64,000 nucleotides of DNA from Rutstroemia sp. NJR-2017a BVV2 (lineage: Eukaryota > Ascomycota > Leotiomycetes > Helotiales > Rutstroemiaceae): contig NJPS01000039.1 in assembly GCA_002946415.1 (NCBI GenBank), positions 62,001 through 126,000 of the forward strand, written 5' to 3'. Of this stretch, positions 1 through 10,732 are shown in pieces; within the stretch, counting starts at the first letter, position 1; each line of letters begins with the position of its first letter. Under the pieces are notes generated by a model. It was given only the letters and a program-made list of their open reading frames with translations, was not told the origin of the DNA and made no database searches. A program made the translations under genes and the position numbers.

Positions 1-2042
1 TGAGAGACAAAGGATGGAGGATGGGGTAAAACTCTAGGTCCTTGGGCGCGATGGGAAGGGCGAAAGTTTGGAATTCAACCGTGTGTCACGACAGCAGACT
101 AACCTACACTGGCAACTACCTTAAACCGGGTTACCATGCACAGCGCAGTGAAAACTACGTGAAGGGAATTCTAACACGAGCGCAAGATTTCTACGAGGAA
201 ACAAAGGGAAGCAAAGAAGTTTCGAAAAACGGTTGTCTGCGCTAATCTCAAGTAAATATAACTCACTCGATTCACTCACCGTCGACGATGCAAGTCTCTC
301 TGAACGTGGGTCTATTTATGAGGAAGTGAGGTAGAAATCACTGAAGTATATGCTCTCCAATATCTCCATACTCAGTTGCTAAATACCCATTAGATTCATG
401 CGAAGCTGGAAGAACCTCAACTAATTACTTCTACCTATACATGATAGAGAAAGACTCCGAGTCTCGGGCTTCTAGATGAGCGATGGATCAACTCATGAGC
501 CAACTTCATACCTCGATACTTCATGTTTTGCTCGGTGTCTGAAAGATGACGTCCCTTTCTCAGCCAGTCGTGGAATTTCTCGTGCTTCCGCACGATCCGT
601 TCTGTATACTTCCCATAAAATTCAGTGCTTGTTCATATTGTTCCTTGGTAATGATGCTGAATACGGAGACTATTTGCCTTTCTAGTTCAGTCAACTCGGC
701 GTCGGTTTCGTACTTTATCGTCATTGCCGTGTCTGTGGTCGAAACTCCACATCAATTGTCGGTAGATTTTGATATAATAGGGCAAAGAAAGGAGGGGATG
801 ATATGTAGAGTCGACGTCTCTCAAGGCTGAGCTTCGAATGTCGTCCATGGTGATTGGCATTGTGCTACACTGTACAGGCCATAAAAACGATCACACTGTG
901 GTGCTTGATAACGTTACAACCTTACAGGCACATGTCATGATTGCAATACACGTAATCGAAACTTCAATCGCCTCTTTCCATCTTTGGATTGAAGCCGCAC
1001 GACATCTGACCATGAGAGCATTGTCGGTAGGTAGAAATGCCGAAATATTCACGGGATTCAGCAGGCGGCTGAACTCTGTGCAGAGCTTCTCCAACCATGT
1101 CTGGAACCGAAGCTAAATGAGGAAAGGCAAGCATGGGAAATATCTGAGATCTGAGATCTTACAATAACAGGATCTATTTAGCTGCAGTCGAGTTATCTGA
1201 AAGGGAAATCTGTGATATCTCCTATTCGTGCACATAATAATCCATTATTGCAAGCTGATCATCTGGAAAGTGTGCAGCAAATGGCGCATATTTGCACATT
1301 CCGCTTCCAATAATGAATCGCAATATCTGGTCACAGCATGTGGCACAGCAAGTTTTGCTTGCCTTTTTCAGAACGAACAGTAATTATCCTACCACATCAA
1401 GAATAATTTGATCGAGATCGGGGCTTGCGCTTCGCTCAACGATTGCAATTATCCGCTCTTAGGTAACTATGAGGGGCTATATAGTTGGCTGTGCTGACAT
1501 TTTGTGCACCAGGCTGGCCAATGCAAAGACTGCAATGTTGATCTTCGATTGCGAGTCATCTGGATACAACTTCAACCACCAGTAGTATTGGGTTATTACA
1601 AGGTAGCCAAAGCTGTGTCATTCAAGCCGGATGGCCGAAATACATTGTGGAAGTAGACGCTAAGACGACGAAAAGAAAGCAGAAGATTGAGATTCGAGCC
1701 GCGCAAGTTGGCTTGGGGTCAGACAATGTGACAACTTGGGAGAATGACAAAGATTCCGACGCTGTGAAGAAGGGAAAACGCACCATCACCTTAGGCTGCC
1801 TTACCATATTGATTGGAGCTACGAGTTCCAACATAATCACACGATCGTCGATTACTGTGTTATCTTTTCTCTGACAGGCATTCAACCTCCGCTACCAGAA
1901 CACTGCAAATCAAAGACCTGTCCGCTCTTGGACTTTCAACTCATTACGTCTTAATCATACTTCTCAGGGTCCTCACTTGGCTGGACCACTAGGAACTAAC
2001 TTGCTTATCGGTATACAGAAACGAAGGTATTGTCAAGTAAAA
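1..2042. other. Region without a supported gene
   Basis: Only short open frames occur here, on both strands, and none has a recognisable domain. A 54-codon frame on the minus strand (560-724) has a natural-looking composition but no family I know. Short direct duplications such as the GAGATCT pair near 1144-1158 are present. I see no RNA gene or mobile element. Confidence 0.5.
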
Positions 2043-2072
2043 TATAAAAGGCGAAAGGTTTTCTAACCTTTC
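2043..2072 (+). promoter_or_regulatory. TATA box followed by a short inverted repeat
   Basis: TATAAAAG lies at 2043-2050. It is followed at once by a perfect 8-bp inverted repeat, GAAAGGTT (2053-2060) and AACCTTTC (2065-2072), with a 4-nt loop. A CT-rich leader then runs to an ATG at 2183. The order TATA, CT-rich leader, ATG is usual for expressed fungal genes, so this is probably the core promoter of the small gene downstream. Whether the hairpin acts as DNA or as RNA in the leader cannot be told. Confidence 0.5.
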
Positions 2073-2182
2073 TTTCTTATCTGTCAGTCCTCTTCGATAT
2101 ACGCACATTCCAAGAACTTCATCAAGATCATCCAAGTCTTAATCCCTCACCTCAATTTTTCAATTTATAACTACCTCCAAAC

Positions 2183-2469
2183 ATGGCCGGTAAGTCACTT
2201 CTTCTCATGAAACTTTCTCCGTCCCTAACAAAGAGAAGATCTCGAACGTCACTATAGAAGATTTAATACATTCGCCAAATCCTCAAACGACTCTGCAACT
2301 CTTTGTAAAGAGAACAGCGCCAACAAAGACCACTACCGTGACCACCTTCTCTAGTTTCACAAGGAGGGCCTTGGCTGTGCGATGTGTTCAGAATGATGCA
2401 GACTCCAAGAAAGTGTTAGAGGGTTTCTGGAGTGAGGGCAAGGGACGAAAGTTTAGTAGGATATTTTAA
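2183..2469 (+). CDS. Small two-exon hypothetical protein (72 aa)
   Basis: Exon 1 is 2183-2189 (ATG GCC G) and exon 2 is 2258-2469. The 68-nt intron has a GTAAGT donor, a CTAAC branch-like site near 2225 and a TAG acceptor. Joining the exons gives a frame of exactly 73 codons including stop, beginning MAEDLIHSPN and ending GRKFSRIF. The protein is Thr/Ser-rich in the middle and basic near the end, with no signal peptide or membrane segment. I do not recognise a family. Support comes from the TATA box about 140 nt upstream, the CT-rich leader, a good start context (AAACATGG) and the phase match across the intron. A short first exon is also seen in PUP2, NOT2 and SMC2 in this window. It is a real gene candidate of unknown function. 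Confidence 0.55.
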
Positions 2470-2929
2470 GGAAGTAACTTTGAAGAGAGAGCCTTCAAGC
2501 AGGTGGTGGTGGTAGTGAAGATTTACAGAGCTATATATCATGAGTAACCATATTCGTTAGGCTGGTTTGGGCTCCCTAAGAATCGTCGTCAAAACTTGAT
2601 CAAAGTGAAGTGAGAGAGCAGAGATTAGATTAAGTGTGATTGGTTAAAAGCGAGAAGTCAAAACATGTGACGATCTTGCAGCTTGCTTGGACAATTACGC
2701 CTACTCAGGTGAGCTGTTCAGGGTAAGTGCTCAGGGTACTCAAGTGAGTTGCTTAGGGTGCTTAGGTTACTAGGGCGACTTGAGTCACTTGACTGAGCCG
2801 AGGGTGAGCTAAGGGTGATTGGCGCGTGAGCAAGAGCGGCAAGCTTCCTAACTATGGGAAGCAGAAAGGAGAGAATATGGATCGACAATACCGACGCACT
2901 CCGACAACTCCACCTGTCTGGGCCGGGAA
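2470..2929. other. Intergenic, with a degenerate NTNAGGG-like array
   Basis: No gene is supported. Between about 2714 and 2816 the plus strand repeatedly carries TTCAGGGT, CTCAGGGT, CTTAGGGT and CTAAGGGT at irregular spacing. This resembles, but does not equal, the TTAGGG telomere unit. Confidence 0.35.
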
Positions 2930-3382
2930 AAGATCGCGGTGGGAAGAACAAACCAGATCGCTCGATTTGATATCGCTGTACAATCCTGAGTGCACATTGC
3001 TCTCAAGTATGATAAATTTGACGAGTTTCAGACCTTTGAGATGTTCATGGGCTTCATACACAAGTGTAATGATCAGGGTTATGTTGATCAGAACGAACTG
3101 GGAAGGCTTGAAAGATATGGCGAAGAGGACTTGCACTCAAAGGAGTTTGACGGTCGGCAGATTCGCAATCTCGTGTCATGCGTTGGTTATGCAAGTTCTA
3201 GGAAGCCTAGCAAGAAATTGACGTTGCAGCACATCCCACACGTTGTTCGTTTTATGGAGGAATTCCAGAAAGATTTGGCAGGGCAGATGAAGTCCTGGCG
3301 GGACCTTCAAAAGGCCACGAAAATATGTGAAGGCCAAAGGGGGCCGCAAACCTGCACAGTCAGGGTATTCGGCACACGGTGA
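2930..3382 (+). pseudogene. Remnant of an AAA-ATPase C-terminal region
   Basis: The frame reads TNQIARFDIAVQS, then a TGA stop at 2987-2989, then VHIALKYDKF. This matches the arrangement in large fungal AAA+ ATPases, where a TTNR...FD...SR[VI]H[IL]A.KY segment closes the ATPase core. The conserved Arg of SRVH is the codon replaced by TGA, explicable by one C-to-T change from CGA. Downstream, DGRQIRNLV, KLTLQHI and FQKDLAG match the usual lid segment (NGRQIKN, HI..V and a terminal E..F..DL.G). The Walker A and B part is not found upstream, so the copy is both truncated and interrupted. A short gene read from another start cannot be excluded but is unlikely. Confidence 0.55.
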
Positions 3383-3971
3383 AGAGTTGGATTTGAGTTC
3401 CTCGCTCGATGGTACTGCTGCTAAAAAGTGGTGGCGCGTACCATATTGCACGTAGTCGATGGAAGATGTGGGAACAAAAAATAGTACCGGACCATGCATC
3501 CGTTTATTTAGGCGACGAAATACGAAATATGATTGGTCTTTAAGCTTCGGTCCCGAAATTCCTTGGCGCAGCGTAAACATTAAGCTCACATCAAGGTTCC
3601 GTCGAAGTCTTCCGATGACTTCCCCCTATCAATAACGTGCTGGTATTGTCCAAACCTGGTATAAACGACAGTACTAACTTCATTGATACAGCCAGAGTGG
3701 AGAAACTGGATATCTATATCATACGGAGTACAGAGGGATTGTAATGTCCGCGTTGAGTGTCATTCACAACAAGGCTTCCCCTCAAATCATGACTTTTTGT
3801 TTGTTGAAGATTCATATGCATACGCAGATCTGTAGCTTCGACTCCATGCGTACCTTGTAATGTTTCATTTCCTCAGATGGAAGTTTCCGAGGTATGGAAA
3901 CAAGTATATATTGAGGATGCCGCCATAGGTCTAGGTAAGACATCCACACCCCTTTCGATGACTGCGACATC
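3383..3971. other. Intergenic region before the secreted propeller gene
   Basis: No coding sequence is recognised. One copy of the recurrent 9-mer TACGGAGTA is at 3722-3730. The last 200 bases should contain the promoter of the gene starting at 3972, but no clear TATA box is seen. Confidence 0.4.
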
Positions 3972-5033
3972 ATGTATCTCTCACTTCCGAAGCTCTCAAG
4001 CTTCCTCATCTTCTCGACATGTGCTCTAGGCTACCACAACCGCTTCTCACGTTCAACAACACCGTCATCCAGTCTCATCCACCAATTCCCAAACCCCACT
4101 TGGATTGAGAACCTAGCGGTAACGTCTAGCAATCAGATCCTGGTAACAGATGTCACCAATCCCTATCTCTACCTTATAGACCCCTCTATCTCCGAATCTG
4201 ATCCATCATCAAACTCTACTGTGACACTGGTCCATTCATTCTCGCCAGAGCTATCACTTCTTGGCATCACAGAGCTCTATCCCTCCCGCTTTTATCTCAT
4301 CACGAGGAACTTCACTCTGACATCCAAAGCGAGTGTTACCACCGGAGTCAACACTATTTACTCCGTCGACCTTACGGCTTATAATGCTTCCAATAATGCC
4401 GGTGCTGTCGTGTCCAAAGTCGCCATCGTCTCATCAGCAGGCTCACTTAACGGTCTCACGACATTATCCTCCGCCCAAAACCTGATTATTGCCGCTGATG
4501 CGATCTATGGTTTCATTTACTCCATCAATGTCGAGACATCCGAGTATAAAATCCTGATTGATGAACCAGAACTCAAGCCACCAAATTCGACATCATTAGC
4601 TTTCGGTGTCAACGGGTTGAAGGTTCTCGCCTGTCCTGACGATGCAGATTTAGTATACATATACTTCACTAACACCGGTCTTACACTCTTCGGTCGAATT
4701 CCATTCTCTCTTAGTGCTTTGAACGTCACAGGTCCGGTCGAGATCTTGTCGGATCAGTATGGGCCGGATGACTTTGCACTTGACGTCGAACGAAATGTCG
4801 CGTACATAGCATATGGGGGAGGAGCATCAGTGCTAAAGATAGGATTAGACGGAGGAGAAGTAACGACGCTCATCGGAGGGTTGAATGAGACGACATTGTC
4901 TGGACCGACGAGTGTAGGTTTGGGTAGAGCCGGAGAGGGACTGGGATGGATTTATGTCTCGCAAAGTGGCAAGACTAATGGCGTATACACCCAAGGAGGC
5001 AAAGTTCTTGCGGTTGATGTCGGTGGCTCTTGA
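3972..5033 (+). CDS. Secreted SMP-30/gluconolactonase-like six-bladed propeller protein
   Basis: This is an intronless frame of 353 aa. Residues 1-20 form a signal peptide (hydrophobic SSFLIFSTCALG, likely cleaved near ALG). The mature part reads like the fungal six-bladed beta-propeller proteins of the SMP-30/gluconolactonase/LRE-like group. It opens with FPNPTWIENLAV and ILVTDVTNPYLYLIDPS and has blade-like stretches such as LIIAADAIYGFIYSI and DFALDVERNVAYIAYGGG near residues 170 and 265. Several N-x-S/T sites fit secretion. The family binds a divalent metal and some members open lactones, but many fungal relatives have no known substrate, and several occur beside secondary-metabolite genes. 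The start is the first ATG and gives the signal peptide, so the model is secure. The substrate is unknown. Confidence 0.85.
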   Translation: MYLSLPKLSSFLIFSTCALGYHNRFSRSTTPSSSLIHQFPNPTWIENLAVTSSNQILVTDVTNPYLYLIDPSISESDPSSNSTVTLVHSFSPELSLLGITELYPSRFYLITRNFTLTSKASVTTGVNTIYSVDLTAYNASNNAGAVVSKVAIVSSAGSLNGLTTLSSAQNLIIAADAIYGFIYSINVETSEYKILIDEPELKPPNSTSLAFGVNGLKVLACPDDADLVYIYFTNTGLTLFGRIPFSLSALNVTGPVEILSDQYGPDDFALDVERNVAYIAYGGGASVLKIGLDGGEVTTLIGGLNETTLSGPTSVGLGRAGEGLGWIYVSQSGKTNGVYTQGGKVLAVDVGGS

Positions 5034-7183
5034 GCTTGTGATAGAGGCCGGCTGCCGTCTTCTGCAGAAAAGACAGATAGCAGGGATCTATGAGTATCTA
5101 GCTCGGCGGGAACTGAATGTATGACACAGTGAAAGGCAATCAATTGTCCATGTCGATCTTTTAGTGTACTTGTCCAATGAAATTGCGTTCAGTCTTGACT
5201 TTACGGTGTCTCATAGCGCTTCATGTTTAGTCAATCATCTGCTTTTTAATTCCTGAATTGGTTCTCTGCCAAAAGGTGCTGGCGAGGGATTTCTCAGTCC
5301 GGTTGCTCACTTCTCAGAGATGAAAGACTCAATGTTCGAATGTGTATTGTGTAAATTATCCCACAGTTGTGACGAGCGTTAGACATATCTGAAGGCGTTG
5401 CAGCAGAGCTGTGACCAGAGTTTCTTGCAGTGACGATTTCTTCTCTCGGTTTCAACATCGTTCTTTCGCTGTCTAGCATACCGGTCAGTTCGCAGGCTGT
5501 CAAGCTAGGAGCAACGATCACAGGGTAATACAACCTGCGTGCACCGGCGACAAATTCCAAAGGCAGGACTCACTAGTCTTGGATTCAGCGGCTGTTGATG
5601 TGATTATGTGGAAGCTCCCAAGACTCGGCGAGTCGGCCTGTACCTCCCAGTAAATAGTGGCGGGTATTCTTCAATTTACTTTGTGAGTTGCAGTCACACC
5701 GATCCTCGGGAGGAATTTGATGCAAACCAAGAGCACCCCGCTGCAATCATGTCGCCATCGCTGCGGGAAGACATGGAGCGGGATCCTTTTGCCGGGGGTT
5801 ATTCTACCGTGAGATATGCTTCTGATTTGCAAAGCGGCAACCATAAATTTGCGATGCTGTATCCATGCGCTGAACTAGTTATCGAAATTGATCGCTTGAG
5901 TAACGGTGTAGCATATCACAGTTTCAGGAACCATCTAATAAACTATCTGGTCAGAATCCTCTTGTAGGGAAACAATTCTAAGAGAAAAATAGCAATGTCT
6001 CGCCATGTTCCCAGACACATGCAAGTCTGCGGCGTATTAATTGGGTCTCCATCTACCGAAGATGACAGAATCCCCCATACAAGCTAAGGTTCCCAGCTCC
6101 CCCGCGAACCACATACCTGGCACGGCCCATACTGTAACCCTGTGAATCTTAAATCCCGAACCCCAAGACGTCGGGACGCATTCTCAGCCAAAAGCATACT
6201 GCGGCGCTGAACTTCTTCAAGAAGAAAAACAGACGCCTTTAATTAAGCCCAAACATAATGCATTCGATATTTACAGAAGAAAAAATATCGCTTCAGCCGC
6301 AAACCACCATTGCAAAACTCTTTCAATATTGTGGCTTTCACCTGTCTGCATCTCGCTTGCGTGTCCGAAAAACGAAAAATCAATATCCCGTCTCCGCACA
6401 TTCGGTGTATGCGCATAAGAGTGGCGTGAATGTGTAACTGCTGAAATCGACGCAGGAGGAGTTGAATTGAGGAACACTCTATGCACATCATGCTGCGTAT
6501 CTGCCTAACTGCCGGACGAAGGCTTGGGTATGAAAGCGCGAAACGAACCGATCTTTGGAAATTGTACAGAGTATGTGCGCACGATAGATTACGAACCCCA
6601 TTGCTAGCCACCGTATTCGTGTGCATGGGTGCTGCGTAGAATCTGGAGAGTCTGGAGATGCGATTGTGATACATCGAGATAGGGGCAATCGATGGCCCGC
6701 TATGTGGAGTTTGACGTTGTGATTTCCACTCTGTCGGTCGGCACTATTTTAGCACAGAACCATTACAGTAATGTCTCGATGTCTTAACTTAGATCCCTTG
6801 ATAATCAACTGTGAATTACATTCATCACAGGAGCACTTAAGCAATATGTATTATGTGATAGGCGCCACTTCAATTCTGAATAGCCTCAAGTTGGCGCTTA
6901 GCCAAGATCGCAATCGTTTCTTTCCCGAAACAGCCAATAACACCATTTTCATCGATCAAATCTCCTAGCAACGTGTAGATGCAAAACATCATAACCGAAA
7001 ACACAACAGGGTATCCAACGAACCATATTTACTAGTACAAAATTGTATACAATCAAGACTCCAATCAAACCTCCTCCAAGTACCATGTACATTATGACTT
7101 CCAGTCACTAATCCATAAATCGTAGCAAAACGTGATTCCAAACACCCTAACTGTATTACTGCGCATCATTGTACAAACTTCAA
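5034..7183. other. 2.1-kb intergenic region without a supported gene
   Basis: Open frames at 5608-5967 (plus, 119 aa) and 6243-6674 (minus, 143 aa) have no recognisable domain, signal or splice context. I treat them as chance. The region separates the 3' ends of the convergent propeller and receptor genes. Confidence 0.45.
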
Positions 7184-8564
7184 TCACGTCGCTGGTAGGC
7201 GACTAACGACAATCTTGGTGGATTTGTAGATGCCGTCCCCTCCTGGTTGATGCTCTACGCCCCTTAAGTGCTCTTCACTATCGTGAGCACTGTACATAGT
7301 ATCTCCACCCTCGATGTTGTTGACAAGGTTCTCTTCGTATTTGCCGTTATAGGTATCTTTCCACTTGGGGATCCCCCCACGTTCTAACTCGTATTCGGCG
7401 TCGTGTGGTTGCTTGATGTAATTTCCCTGGGCCAAGTGCGAGTTCGATGGAGCAGAGTTGCCTTTCACCTTACTCCCGCCGCGAGTACGGCCCATGAGAC
7501 TTGGAAGGAAGCGATCGATGAGCGGTTTGAAGTGTGGCAATGATGCACAGACTATTCCGATGTTCGACTCGATGGAGGACCAAATTGCCCCGCCAACATT
7601 GTCATCTAAAATGCGATTAGTTCATGGTCTTTCGGATGATTCGAGGGAAACATACAAGAAGGATCGTCGGAAGCTTGTGCACCCTGCAAATAGTACAATC
7701 TGATTGCACCAGTGATGACAACGAAACCACCAACGGCGAAGACAAGCATCAAAGCATACTTTTGTCTTTTTGGAATTTGAATGTGGTACAACATATTCAT
7801 CGGAAGAATATATATAACCAGATCTTGGAAGATATCTAGCCCAGCATTGGCGTAGAAGAGAGCATTGACGTTAATACAATGACCCTCACCAAGTTTCTGG
7901 ACTGACCAAGCTCTTTGGATAGGCGTGCATTGGAAGATACTGGCCAGACAAGTGGAAAGCCCCGTGGCGATAACGAAGGCCATAACGCCCCATACTATGC
8001 TCCGGAAGGTCTTTGATGTTGCTAGACGCAGGTATAAAAATAGGATGGCCAACTTGGTGACTGATACACAGATATAGTATAGGAGTTCTCCGAAATAGTA
8101 GAGCTTTAATACAATTTAGTCTCTGTATTCATGGCGAAAGGCTCATCACCTTACCTCAAGCGATGCACTGAAATTTGTCGATTCAGATAAATCATAAATA
8201 TGCTGGCCTAGTCCAAACTTGACTTCTGTGAGATCGGTCAGCATGCGGTCGTTGGAAGAGGGAGTGGACCAAGCTGAGAGAACACAAGTAGATGTAATAA
8301 GCGATCTTCCGGAGAAGACGGTATACTACTTGTGTGATGGTGGAGAGACGTACGATTGATCGGATCCAAGTCAAAAGCTGCTCCCAATACCCAGGCGACC
8401 ATAATGCAGTAATCGTCAGCACCAAGTCCACCTTTTGCATACTTCAGTCGAATCCAGATTCTAGCAGCAACGACCACCGTGATGAGCACCAGCATCGCGG
8501 AACATACTCCCAAGATCTGGTTGGCCTTGGAGTCATGAGGCAAGTTTGGATCCGGAGTCGGCAT
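7184..8564 (-). CDS. PTH11-like integral membrane protein (fungal rhodopsin-type GPCR)
   Basis: Exons on the minus strand are 8564-8354, 8225-8155, 8103-7656 and 7605-7184, giving 383 aa in frame. Donors are GTACGT, GTAAGG and GTATGT. The sequence has the hallmarks of the fungal rhodopsin-domain family that includes Pth11: a first helix LGVCSAMLVLITVVVAARIW, the loop GGLGADDYCIMVAW, the FGLGQHIYDL loop, CTPIQRAW and CINVNALFYANAGLDI, then ILPMNMLYHIQIPKRQK before helix 6 and SIESNIGIVCASLPHFKPL at the end of helix 7. Seven helices are expected over residues 18-285, with a polar cytoplasmic tail of about 100 residues. No extracellular CFEM domain is present. Pth11 itself senses surface cues during infection; most relatives have no known ligand. 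It is convergent with the propeller gene and lies back to back with the acyl-CoA dehydrogenase. Confidence 0.9.
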
Positions 8565-9344
8565 GATGGCAAAGAAGGCTTAGAAATCGTATTGCCCGTA
8601 TCGAGTATGGTAGTGAGTAGTTTGGATTATTCACGATGGGCGAGTGTGAAGTTTTATTGTCAGCTCAGCACAGAAAAGGCACCGATATATGGAACAAAAA
8701 TGGGAGAGCCACCAATCTGGGCACATTTAGAGCATGAAACCGGCCAAACTCCATACCACGCAGAGTGCCATCACAATGGAGATCTATTCTTCTTTAGACC
8801 CCTGTGCGGTAAATAGCACTACGGACATGGATCGGGGTCCTCAGGACTCAGGAGTTTAGGATTCCAGCATCTGTAATGCCAAGGAATCTAATCCGGAGAT
8901 GCTCCCCACGCATCCTGCTATATGCCATATGGTACTATTGCGGACCGTGGCCTGTTCAGAGAGTGGATGTGCTGAGTGTGCGAACCGGGGATGGATAATG
9001 GGGGGTTGACGTTGCAGCACATGGAAGAAATTCTAAATCGTAAGCGACAAAAGTGACCCACATAATATGCTCATAGCATTGGTCACTCGAAGCCCATGTT
9101 AGCGACGGCCAGGAGTCCACCATGTCTAAACAGTATATGCAGGACGAGGGAAGCTAATCCTCATCGGATGTGAGACTCTCCCTTGGAAAATCCTAAGAGT
9201 GCGGCCAATTTCCGTGCGCAGTGTATATTCAAATCAACATAAAAGGGCAAAGGCGTGAAAAGATCAACCAAGTATTTTGCCCTATCTTCATATTCGGTAC
9301 AGTTCATCCGTACTTTTACAGTCGAACAAAAAGCAACATTCATT
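8565..9344. promoter_or_regulatory. 780-bp divergent intergenic region between receptor and acyl-CoA dehydrogenase
   Basis: The two genes point away from each other, so this segment should carry both promoters. I see no TATA box of good quality and no repeated operator-like motif. Confidence 0.4.
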
Positions 9345-10732
9345 ATGCCTATCGATTTTCAGCTTTCCCCTACCGAGGATGGCATTCGCAAACATGCTGC
9401 TGCTTTTGCAGCCGGCCCGCTGAAAGCTGTCAAAGCCGAGTACATGAAGTATTCAGACGAGAAACGATTCCAGGCGCTCAAACCTCTCTACGGAGGGGCC
9501 ACTGCCGGTGGAATGATTAAGGGTCTGATAGCATCGCACCTTGGTGGTGGTGCTGGCAGGCTGACGGAAGCAACCATATTGGTTGAGGAAATGTACTCCG
9601 TCGATCCCTCTGCCTCCCTGACAATTTTCGCAACTGGATTGGGCTTAACACCCTTAAACTTGGCCGCGAAACCTGAGCATAAAGAGTTTCTAGAGCCATT
9701 TTTAAGCGGAGAAGGAGCACCACTTGCAAGTCTGGTCTTCTCAGAACCAGGAGGGGTAGCAAACTACTTGGAGAAGGGTGCACCTGGTCTGAACACTACC
9801 GCAACACTCGAGGGGGATGAGTGGGTCCTCAATGGAGAGAAGGTAAGAGCCACCGCTGAACATGATCGGAATGTACTGATTTGATCCGTGTGGTAGATAT
9901 GGGCAACCAACTGTGCCGGCTGGGACTTTGAAGGTGCAGACCTGCAATGCGTCGTTTGCCGTACGACCACACCCAAGTCGGACGAGCCTGCCGATGCTAT
10001 CATGATTCTGCTCGTTACAAGAGCCGATATCGAGCGCAACGCTGCGGGAGCTTTCAAGACCCTCAAGCATGTTGCCACGGCAGGACATACTGCATGTTCC
10101 GGTCCACATATCAAATATAGCAATCTGCGCGTACCTGCCAAGAATGCTCTGTGCCAACCAGGTGAAGGAGCGGCAGTTGTAGCAGCTTCGTTTGACTTTT
10201 CAGCGATTCTCGTTGGCGCCATGAGTGTCAGCATCATGCGGGCCAGTTTCGAAGCCGCTTTAGCATTTGCCAAGCGCGACAATCGTCGGGGAGCAACAGA
10301 CCTCCTCGACAGGCAAGCATTCGCAGACTTATTAAGCAGTATTAAGATGAAAACGGAAGCATGCAGAGCTTTGACATGGAAGGCTGCACATGCCCTTGAG
10401 AACGGACCGGGAGATTATGACGCGAGACGAGAGCTGGCACTGGCTGCGAAAATTTACTGTTCAGAAGAGTGTGTGAAGGCTGTCACAGAGGCCATTGGTG
10501 CCGTCGGAATGTAAGTTCATCCAATACAATGAAGGCGGGGAAGCCACTGCTAACGCCACGATGCAGCACGGCATACGACGCTGAGCAGCCGTTCGGGGAC
10601 TTCTTAACCACAGCTATGGTACTACCTATCTTCGATGGTGGTAATGTTGGAATTCGCAGGAGACATATGCAAAGCTTGATGTCGTCGCCGACGTATGATC
10701 CCTGGGCATCGACCTTTGGCCCTTCAAATTAA
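9345..10732 (+). CDS. Acyl-CoA dehydrogenase-like flavoprotein
   Basis: Exons 9345-9842, 9897-10510 and 10567-10732 give 425 aa. Introns are 54 and 56 nt with GTAAGA and GTAAGT donors. The order of blocks is that of the acyl-CoA dehydrogenase fold: an N-terminal helical part with ILVEEMYSVDPSASL, the middle beta-domain with VFSEPGGVANY and GDEWVLNGEKIWATNCAG (FAD contacts), and the C-terminal helical domain with ILVGAMSVSIMRASFEAALAFA, LLDRQAFADLL and the end block FDGGNVGIRRRHMQ. These enzymes oxidise acyl-CoA or related thioesters using FAD. The last block differs from the usual YEGT/IRR pattern, as in the more distant fungal members, so the substrate cannot be named. The ATG at 9345 is chosen because PIDFQLSP matches a typical N-terminus and follows a CATT leader. 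No C-terminal SKL-type peroxisome signal is seen (it ends in GPSN). Confidence 0.9.

Noticed and set aside
6243..6674. 143-codon minus-strand open frame
   Set aside because: Composition is irregular, no domain or splice context, and other open frames overlap it.
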